A stretch of DNA of 5,261 bases, from assembly GCA_015657395.1 (NCBI GenBank), contig JADLKI010000008.1, positions 540,457 to 545,717 on the forward strand, given 5' to 3'. The stretch comes from Spirochaetales bacterium. Its GTDB lineage: Bacteria > Spirochaetota > Spirochaetia > Treponematales > Rectinemataceae. The notes under the pieces are model-generated. The model was not told the origin of the DNA and did not search any database. It saw only the letters and a list, made by a program, of their open reading frames with translations. This document shows, one piece after another, positions 1 through 3,595 of this stretch. How positions within the stretch are numbered: position 1 is the first letter of the stretch; every line of letters begins with the position of its first letter. Both the position numbers and the translations under genes were made by a program.

Positions 1-90
1 GGGACCATGATAGGGGGACTGGGTTCGACGCCCACCGCGCAGCGGCTTAAAAAAGAGTGGGACGCAAGAGTCGGGGGCATGAGAGAATAG
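1..90 (+). CDS. 3' end of an unidentified plus-strand gene (partial, 5' end outside window)
   Basis: Frame 1 is open from the first base to a TAG at 88-90 and encodes 29 residues beginning GTMIGGLGSTPTA and ending in a charged tail, KKEWDARVGGMRE. The composition (a glycine-rich stretch followed by a basic/acidic amphipathic end) and the GC-rich third positions look like a real protein C-terminus. The other two plus frames stop by position 10 and position 50. It would converge on cysK, with about 140 nt between the two stop codons. I do not recognise the family. The fragment is short enough that the open frame could be chance. Confidence 0.4.
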   Translation, partial: GTMIGGLGSTPTAQRLKKEWDARVGGMRE

Positions 91-233
91 ACTCTGCGCC
101 GCGGCGGGAATTATAAGGTAGTCTGATCAGAGCGGGGCTCCGGTCAGACTACGGCCCCGGGCAAGATTTCGCCCGGATCCGTTGGCAAGGAGGCAGCCCC
201 GGGCCGGCCCTCCGACGACCCGGGGAAACATGC
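91..233. other. Convergent intergenic region with several hairpins
   Basis: This is the gap between the left-edge frame and the end of cysK. No coding was seen. It holds several inverted repeats: AGAGTC at 67-72 with GACTCT at 90-95 (extended by CGC/GCG around a bulged A at 66), a long hairpin at 118-152 (listed separately), CCGGGC 157-162 with GCCCGG 171-176, and CCCCGGG 197-203 with CCCGGGG 219-225. None is followed by a clear T-run on either strand. Such a cluster between convergent genes may stop or protect both transcripts, but that is inference. Confidence 0.4.
118..152 (-). terminator. Possible terminator hairpin downstream of cysK
   Basis: GTAGTCTGA (118-126) pairs perfectly with TCAGACTAC (144-152). 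The stem continues inward with a G-U pair, a C-G pair, one A/C mismatch and then GAGC/GCTC around a GGG loop, which is about 15 pairs in 35 nt. Read on the cysK strand it lies about 80 nt past the stop and is followed by CCTTATAATTC, which is AT-rich but not a real U-tract. It may be a weak or bidirectional terminator for convergent transcription, or an mRNA 3'-end stabiliser. Confidence 0.35.
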
Positions 234-1175
234 CTAGAGGTTCGCCTCTCCGCCCTCTTCGAAGAGCCAGGTCGACAGATAGCGTTCTCCCGTGTCCGGA
301 AGAATGGCGACGATGGTTTTCCCTGTGCTGGAGGAGCGGGAAGCTATCTGGCGGGCCGCCCAGAGAGCTGCGCCCGAAGATATGCCGACCAGTATCCCCT
401 CTTTCTTTGCGAGTTCGCGCGCGACGATTCCTGCATCTTCGTGTTTTACGCGGATTATCTCGTCGACGAGTTTTGCGTCGTAGACGACGGGCACGAATCC
501 CGCGCCTATGCCCTGAATCTTGTGGGGTCCGGGCTGACCGCCGGAGAGCACGGGCGAAGCGTCCGGCTCCACCGCGATGGCCAGAAAGGCGGGCTTTCTC
601 GGTTTGAGCGCCGAGGCGATGCCGGAGATCGTGCCGCCTGTGCCCACACCGGCCACGACGATGTCCACTTTCCCCTCGGTGTCGCGCCAGATTTCCTCCG
701 CAGTCGTCTCCCGGTGGATCTTCGGGTTCGCGGGATTGTTGAACTGCATGGGGACGAAGACCCCCGGCGTGGCCGCGGCGATCTCTTCTGCTTTGGCGAT
801 TGCCCCTTTCATCCCTTTCGCTCCCTCGGTGAGGACAAGCTCCGCCCCATAGGCCACGAGGAGTTTGCGCCTCTCGATGCTCATGGTTTCGGGCATGGTG
901 AGGATGATGCGGTAGCCCTTGGCCGCGGCCACGGCGGCGAGGGCTATGCCCGTATTGCCCGAGGTGGGCTCGACGATGACATTGCCCGGCTTGAGAACGC
1001 CGCGGCGTTCCGCGTCTTCGATCATCGCGAGGCCGATTCTGTCCTTGACGCTCGAAAACGGGTTGAAGGATTCGAGTTTCGCCAGGAGGATAACTCCCGG
1101 TGCGGCCCCCGGGGCCCGTACCTGGACGAGGGGAGTGTTGCCGATGAGGTCGGTTATTTTTTTTGCATACGACAT
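234..1175 (-). CDS. cysK: Cysteine synthase (O-acetylserine sulfhydrylase A)
   Basis: This is a cytoplasmic PLP enzyme that makes L-cysteine from O-acetyl-L-serine and sulfide, the last step of sulfur assimilation. Its 313 residues match the usual CysK length of about 300-323. Family motifs are in order: IGNTPLV at 11-17; NPFSSVKDR at 38-46 with the PLP Schiff-base lysine K44; the substrate loop TSGNTG at 71-76; the PLP-phosphate loop GVGTGGT at 176-182; GISSGA at 264-269, which supplies the serine near the PLP ring nitrogen; and [10 protein letters not shown] at 292-301. The start is supported by an AAGGAAG ribosome site at 1181-1187, 5 nt upstream. It is transcribed alone, from a promoter at 1379-1409 with a long leader. 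The GISSGA and PDTGERYLS signatures favour CysK over cystathionine beta-synthase or CysM, although CysM-type activity cannot be fully excluded. Confidence 0.95.
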   Translation of the reverse strand: MSYAKKITDLIGNTPLVQVRAPGAAPGVILLAKLESFNPFSSVKDRIGLAMIEDAERRGVLKPGNVIVEPTSGNTGIALAAVAAAKGYRIILTMPETMSIERRKLLVAYGAELVLTEGAKGMKGAIAKAEEIAAATPGVFVPMQFNNPANPKIHRETTAEEIWRDTEGKVDIVVAGVGTGGTISGIASALKPRKPAFLAIAVEPDASPVLSGGQPGPHKIQGIGAGFVPVVYDAKLVDEIIRVKHEDAGIVARELAKKEGILVGISSGAALWAARQIASRSSSTGKTIVAILPDTGERYLSTWLFEEGGEANL

Positions 1176-1180
1176 AGTGA

Positions 1181-1206
1181 CTTCCTTTTGCGCCGTCCGG
1201 CGGCGC
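1181..1206 (-). promoter_or_regulatory. cysK ribosome site with adjacent hairpin
   Basis: AAGGAAG (1181-1187, minus strand) sits 5 nt before the cysK ATG. Directly upstream, GCGCCG (1190-1195) pairs perfectly with CGGCGC (1201-1206) around a 5-nt loop, ending 2-3 nt from the Shine-Dalgarno sequence. The hairpin leaves the site exposed as drawn. It could still affect ribosome access or protect the mRNA 5' side if it competes with other folds in the leader. Confidence 0.5.
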
Positions 1207-1274
1207 TTTCATAATATGTGGAGCGATCGTGCGGGAGCGGTGGGCCGAAAAACGGCAGTTCCCGCAGAGTGAAT

Positions 1275-1370
1275 TCAACAGTATACGGCGGAAGTGAGGA
1301 TGAGACACGGACGGAGGGACTGCCGCCCCTCCGTCGCCTCCAGGGCATAAAGATACATCGTTTGCTTCAT
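1275..1370 (-). CDS. Possible 31-codon leader ORF upstream of cysK
   Basis: A short reading frame starts with ATG at 1370 and ends with TGA at 1277-1275. It begins MKQTMYLYALEATEG and ends LTSAVYC, with cysteines at positions 22 and 31 (the last sense codon). There is no Shine-Dalgarno sequence, but the ATG lies only 8 nt past the -10 box of the cysK promoter, so the transcript would start almost at this codon and could be translated as a leaderless message. The stop is about 100 nt upstream of the cysK ATG. A role as a regulatory leader peptide is speculative; it may be a chance ORF, and I recognise no family. Confidence 0.25.
   Translation of the reverse strand: MKQTMYLYALEATEGRQSLRPCLILTSAVYC
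1310..1335 (-). promoter_or_regulatory. Hairpin in the cysK leader
   Basis: GACGGAGGG (1310-1318) and CCCTCCGTC (1327-1335) form a perfect 9-bp stem with an 8-nt loop inside the cysK leader, within the 31-codon ORF. Neither strand has a following T-run, so it is not a standard terminator. It is stable enough to matter in the RNA. A ribosome translating the short ORF would have to open it. Confidence 0.4.
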
Positions 1371-1378
1371 TGAGAATA

Positions 1379-1409
1379 AATATACCACAATGTGGTAGTC
1401 GTCTGTCAA
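1379..1409 (-). promoter_or_regulatory. cysK promoter containing a 15-bp palindromic operator
   Basis: On the minus strand a perfect -35 TTGACA (1404-1409) is followed after 19 nt by a -10 TATATT (1379-1384), pointing at cysK. The spacer contains the perfect inverted repeat TACCACA-T-TGTGGTA (1383-1397), which overlaps the start of the -10 box. A palindrome in this position is the classic layout of a repressor operator that blocks RNA polymerase. The regulator is not in the window and I do not recognise the half-site with certainty. An Rrf2-family cysteine regulator (CymR-like) or a GntR-type protein are possibilities by inference only. The expected start site is near 1372-1374, giving a leader of about 200 nt. 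Confidence 0.6.
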
Positions 1410-1431
1410 GCCTCGAAATAGACCGCGTCGG

Positions 1432-1530
1432 GCCTCCGGGCTCACGCCCGACTTGGTGCGGCTCTCCATCGGCCTCGAGAACATCGACGACATCATCGCC
1501 GACCTCGAGCTCGGCTTCGCCGCAGTGTGA
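1432..1530 (+). pseudogene. C-terminal remnant of O-acetylhomoserine/O-acetylserine sulfhydrylase
   Basis: Plus-strand codons 1432-1527 followed by TGA at 1528-1530 encode a 32-residue tail containing GLTPDLVRLSIGLENIDDI, then IADLELGFAAV. This is the typical C-terminal end of the Cys/Met-metabolism PLP enzymes (MetY, also MetB/MetZ-like), where the PDLVRLSIGLE-IDDIIADL motif closes the small domain. The complete enzymes are about 390-430 residues. Here the frame is open only back to a TAG at 1396-1398, and codons 1399-1431 (SSVKPRNRPRR) do not resemble the family. The PLP domain and lysine are absent, so it cannot be functional. The motif points best to the O-acetylhomoserine sulfhydrylase group, but the exact parent is uncertain from so short a piece. 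Confidence 0.8.
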
Positions 1531-1569
1531 GTGGAGGGCTTTAGGGGTGTCGCTCCTGTCCGGGCAGTG

Positions 1570-2154
1570 TCACCCGGGGAGGTTTTCGAAAAATGAGCAG
1601 CCGATCAGGGCGGAGAGCGCCCGGCCCGCGTTCGAAAGGCGTGAGGCCCGGCGCGCGGGGACCATGTCGAGCAGATAGTGCTCTTCGTTTTTTGTGATGA
1701 TCAGCAGCGCGATATACAGTTTTTTCCTGCGGAGCACATCGAAGCCGCCCTTCAGTCCGCTCTTCGAGGCGTTGCCCCGCATTTCGTCGAATGCTTCGCG
1801 GTTGGAAGATTTCTCTTCCTCGCTGCCGGGGACAGTACCCTTGGAAAAGGCCGCAAGCTGAATGTAGGCCACTTCTTCAAACGTGAGATTGGTTTTCTTG
1901 AGCAGGGGATAAAAACCGACGACGCCATGTATGGTCTTGCCCGACACATCGAAGAGCCAGTCTTCTTTATAGACAAAGCCCAACAGGAGAAGGACCACTG
2001 CGATCCAGCCCAGAAGGCCCGTATGGAATTCCTCCAGTACGACTGCGGCGCCTATCAAGGCCAGCATCCCACCCATCATGATTCTAAAAGAGACGGGAAT
2101 ACCATAAAAGAGGGAACCATCTTTGCGGCTGACAAGCCTGAGCGGGATTTCCAT
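1570..2154 (-). CDS. Small membrane protein with two TM segments and a cytoplasmic domain
   Basis: A 194-residue protein of unknown function. Two adjacent hydrophobic helices near residues 22-41 (MMGGMLALIGAAVVL core) and 46-63 (GLLGWIAVVLLLLGF) form a hairpin in the membrane. They are followed by a soluble domain of about 130 residues beginning KEDWLFDVSGKTI and G-FYPLLKKT. The alternating strands, the WxFD start, the LYIALLIITKNEEHYLLD strand pair and the final helix (ASRLSNAGRALSALIG) resemble the bacterial PH-like fold often tethered by two TM helices, but this is a fold guess from pattern alone. Residues 105-135 are charged and probably a flexible loop. The ATG lies 4 nt after the trpR stop with no clear ribosome site, so translation is probably coupled to trpR. 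No terminator is clear after its stop. Confidence 0.75.
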   Translation of the reverse strand: MEIPLRLVSRKDGSLFYGIPVSFRIMMGGMLALIGAAVVLEEFHTGLLGWIAVVLLLLGFVYKEDWLFDVSGKTIHGVVGFYPLLKKTNLTFEEVAYIQLAAFSKGTVPGSEEEKSSNREAFDEMRGNASKSGLKGGFDVLRRKKLYIALLIITKNEEHYLLDMVPARRASRLSNAGRALSALIGCSFFENLPG

Positions 2155-2158
2155 ATGA

Positions 2159-2461
2159 TCAGCGTACCGGCGAAGGAGGGAGCCTGTCGAGCAGTTGACG
2201 GAAGGATGAACCGGGTTTTTTCAACTCTTTCGAGCCACGGGTGATTTTACAGAGCGACAGTCCCAGCTGTGAGGCGATTTTGCGCTGAGGCGTGCCATGT
2301 GCGAGCTCCTTGACGAGCGCCCAGCGCTTTGCCATTTCATCTGCCTCGGCCGCAGTAAAGAGTTGGTAGAAAAACTGTTCGATGAGCGCTGCGTCGGAAC
2401 CTTCAAGGGCCTTGGACATCTCGGCGATGCACGCCCGCATAAGTTCAGGATCTCTTGGCAT
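2159..2461 (-). CDS. trpR: Trp repressor family DNA-binding protein
   Basis: A 100-residue all-helical repressor; E. coli TrpR has 108. The region MAKRWALVKELAHGT-PQRKIASQLGLSLCKITRGSKELKK matches the TrpR core, with the helix-turn-helix at about residues 59-80. From hand alignment with E. coli TrpR, ligand-site residues T44, R54, R84 and G85 appear as T36, R46, R75 and G76, whereas S88 (contacts the tryptophan amino group) is E79 and the DNA-contact T81 is K72. The ITRGS-x-x-LK signature favours true TrpR over the shorter YerC/YecD relatives. No trp biosynthesis genes are in view, so its targets lie elsewhere. Met1 is 8 nt past the -10 box, implying a leaderless message; Met8 is a possible alternative start with only a weak AAGAGAT upstream. 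Confidence 0.85.
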   Translation of the reverse strand: MPRDPELMRACIAEMSKALEGSDAALIEQFFYQLFTAAEADEMAKRWALVKELAHGTPQRKIASQLGLSLCKITRGSKELKKPGSSFRQLLDRLPPSPVR

Positions 2462-2469
2462 ATTGAATT

Positions 2470-2498
2470 AGTATACCATGAAAACCCGAAAGGGTCAA
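2470..2498 (-). promoter_or_regulatory. trpR promoter (near-consensus sigma-70 type)
   Basis: On the minus strand -35 TTGACC (2493-2498) and -10 TATACT (2470-2475) are separated by exactly 17 nt. Only 8 nt lie between the -10 box and the trpR ATG, so transcription should begin about 1-3 nt before it and there is no room for a ribosome site. The spacer contains ACCC-TTTC-GGGT, a weak 4-bp inverted repeat, and GTATAC overlaps the -10. No convincing CTAG-type TrpR operator is visible, so autoregulation is not shown. Confidence 0.75.
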
Positions 2499-2520
2499 AA
2501 AAAGCCGCCCCCGGGGCGGC
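2497..2520 (-). terminator. Intrinsic terminator of the iol operon
   Basis: GCCGCCCC (2504-2511) pairs with GGGGCGGC (2513-2520). In RNA the inner pairs open to leave about 6-7 GC pairs and a small loop. On the minus strand the stem is followed directly by seven T residues (2497-2503), a textbook rho-independent terminator. It lies about 180 nt past the iolE stop and 36 nt before trpR, separating the two units. Its last two T positions are also the first two bases of the trpR -35 box. Confidence 0.9.
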
Positions 2521-2696
2521 CTGGTGACGGTACGATGGCCTGGGGTCTTAATGCTTAAAGTGTGCGGCCCGCCATCGACAGACACTGGAGGCCGCCGACG
2601 GGCAGGAGGGCGGCCCGGATGGCCCGCCGCTCGGCAGTGCAGCGGGGCTGCCGACTGGCGGGGTACAAGGCGGCCCCACCGCTTAAGGTGCGCGCC
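2521..2696 (-). other. Highly structured iolE 3' region (possible structured RNA)
   Basis: This non-coding stretch between the iolE stop and the terminator is dense in inverted repeats: CGATGGC 2533-2539 with GCCATCG 2571-2577; GGCCGCC 2590-2596 with GGCGGCC 2609-2615; and a two-part stem of CCCGCC 2623-2628 with GGCGGG 2657-2662 enclosing TCGGCAG 2631-2637 with CTGCCGA 2648-2654. TTAAGG 2683-2688 pairs with CCTTAA 2695-2700 across the iolE stop. GCGGCC 2564-2569 could instead pair with GGCCGC 2590-2595, giving an alternative fold. An imperfect direct repeat, GCTTAA-purine-GTG plus a GC-rich tail, occurs at 2553-2569 and 2681-2696. It matches no RNA family I recognise. It could be a stabilising 3' UTR, a 3'-derived small RNA or an intergenic palindromic repeat element. 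Confidence 0.5.
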
Positions 2697-3584
2697 TTAA
2701 ATTCCAGCTTTTTCCTTGATGTAGCGGCGCGCGATCAGCGCATATTCCAGCGGGTTGGCCTTGGCCGGGTCCTGTTCGGCCTCGACCACCCACCATCCCG
2801 TATAGCCCGCGCTTTTCAGCGTTTCGAACACGGGGCCGAAATCCAGACCTCCGTCCCCCGGCACCGTAAATGCGCCGTTGCGGACTGCCTGCAAAAAACT
2901 CCATTTTTCGCGTTTGGCCTTTTCGAGCATATTGAAGCGTACGTTCTTGAGGTGCACGTGTTTGATGCGCTTCACGTATTTTTTCAGGATCGCCAGATGA
3001 TCCTCTCCGGAAAACACGAGGTGCCCTGTGTCGTACAAAAGCCCGACGAGCTCGGGATCGGTCATCTCCATAAAACGGTCGATTTCCTCGGTGGTCTGGA
3101 CACCCGTGCCCATGTGGTGGTGGTAGGTGAGCTGCATGCCCTTCTGCTTTGCGATGGCGCCGAGGTGGTTGAGCCCGTCGGTGACGCGTTTCCATTCGTC
3201 GTCGGTGAAACGGGGCTTCGCGTCGAATACGGGCAGCGGCTTTCCCTGTATGGAATTGCCCTGCTCGGCGGCGCCGATCACCCGCGCGCCCACCGCGTAC
3301 AGGAAATCGCACTGCTGCACAAATTCGCGCTCGACTTCTTTGAGCGGTTTTGTCGTCAAGAATGAGGAAAACCACGCATTGCATATCGTGAGCCCGCGCA
3401 TTTTCAATGCTTTGTTGAGTTTCTCCGGATCGCGCGGATATTTGTTGCCGACTTCGCTGCCTTCGAATCCCGCAAGGGCCATCTCCGACACGCACTGCTC
3501 GAAGGGGATCTCTCCGCCGAGCTCCGGCATATCGTCGTTGGTCCAGCCGATCGGGGCGATGGCCAGTCTGATCTTCTTGTCCAT
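2697..3584 (-). CDS. iolE: Myo-inosose-2 dehydratase
   Basis: A cytoplasmic enzyme of myo-inositol catabolism that removes water from 2-keto-myo-inositol to give 3D-(3,5/4)-trihydroxycyclohexane-1,2-dione, the substrate of the IolD encoded just upstream. At 295 residues it is the normal length for IolE. It has the xylose-isomerase-like TIM-barrel pattern: APIGWTNDDMPELGG at 10-24 is the IolE N-terminal signature, followed by SEVGNKYP (43-50), YHHHMGTGVQT (154-164), GLLYDTGHLVFSGED (181-195) with the likely metal ligand D185, HVHLKN (209-214), and GWWVVEAEQDP (263-273), where E268 or E270 would close the metal site. Metal-ligand assignments are by family analogy. The ATG is fixed by an AGGAGG ribosome site 5 nt upstream. 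It lies 10 nt after iolD in the same operon, and a terminator follows about 180 nt downstream. Confidence 0.95.
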   Translation of the reverse strand: MDKKIRLAIAPIGWTNDDMPELGGEIPFEQCVSEMALAGFEGSEVGNKYPRDPEKLNKALKMRGLTICNAWFSSFLTTKPLKEVEREFVQQCDFLYAVGARVIGAAEQGNSIQGKPLPVFDAKPRFTDDEWKRVTDGLNHLGAIAKQKGMQLTYHHHMGTGVQTTEEIDRFMEMTDPELVGLLYDTGHLVFSGEDHLAILKKYVKRIKHVHLKNVRFNMLEKAKREKWSFLQAVRNGAFTVPGDGGLDFGPVFETLKSAGYTGWWVVEAEQDPAKANPLEYALIARRYIKEKAGI

Positions 3585-3589
3585 ATGAA

Positions 3590-3595
3590 CCTCCT
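3590..3595 (-). promoter_or_regulatory. iolE ribosome binding site overlapping the iolD stop
   Basis: A perfect AGGAGG lies 5 nt before the iolE ATG, and its first base is the last base of the iolD TGA. It fixes the iolE start and implies tight co-translation of the two genes. Confidence 0.9.

Noticed and set aside
13..75. Resemblance to a tmRNA 5' end or tRNA T-arm (GGGGGACTGGGTTCGACGCCC, then an A-run and GACGCAAGAGTC)
   Set aside because: The T-stem has only four good pairs and no acceptor or CCA end follows. The would-be tag frame from GCA ends in MRE, not a hydrophobic Ala-rich tag, and a tmRNA of about 350 nt would run into cysK with no 3' tRNA-like end visible.
1211..1239. Second cysK promoter with -10 TATTAT at 1211-1216
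   Set aside because: No acceptable -35 is found 16-18 nt upstream (CGCTCC at 1234-1239). It cannot be excluded but is much weaker than the promoter at 1379-1409.
127..1308. A 393-codon minus-strand open frame covering cysK
   Set aside because: It is an antisense-free frame shadow of cysK: Arg/Gly/Pro-rich low-complexity translation with no family motif, while the overlapping frame encodes a complete CysK.
1540..1574. Terminator after the membrane protein gene (GGGTG...CACCC)
   Set aside because: Only five outer pairs enclose a long, poorly paired loop, and no T-run follows on the minus strand.
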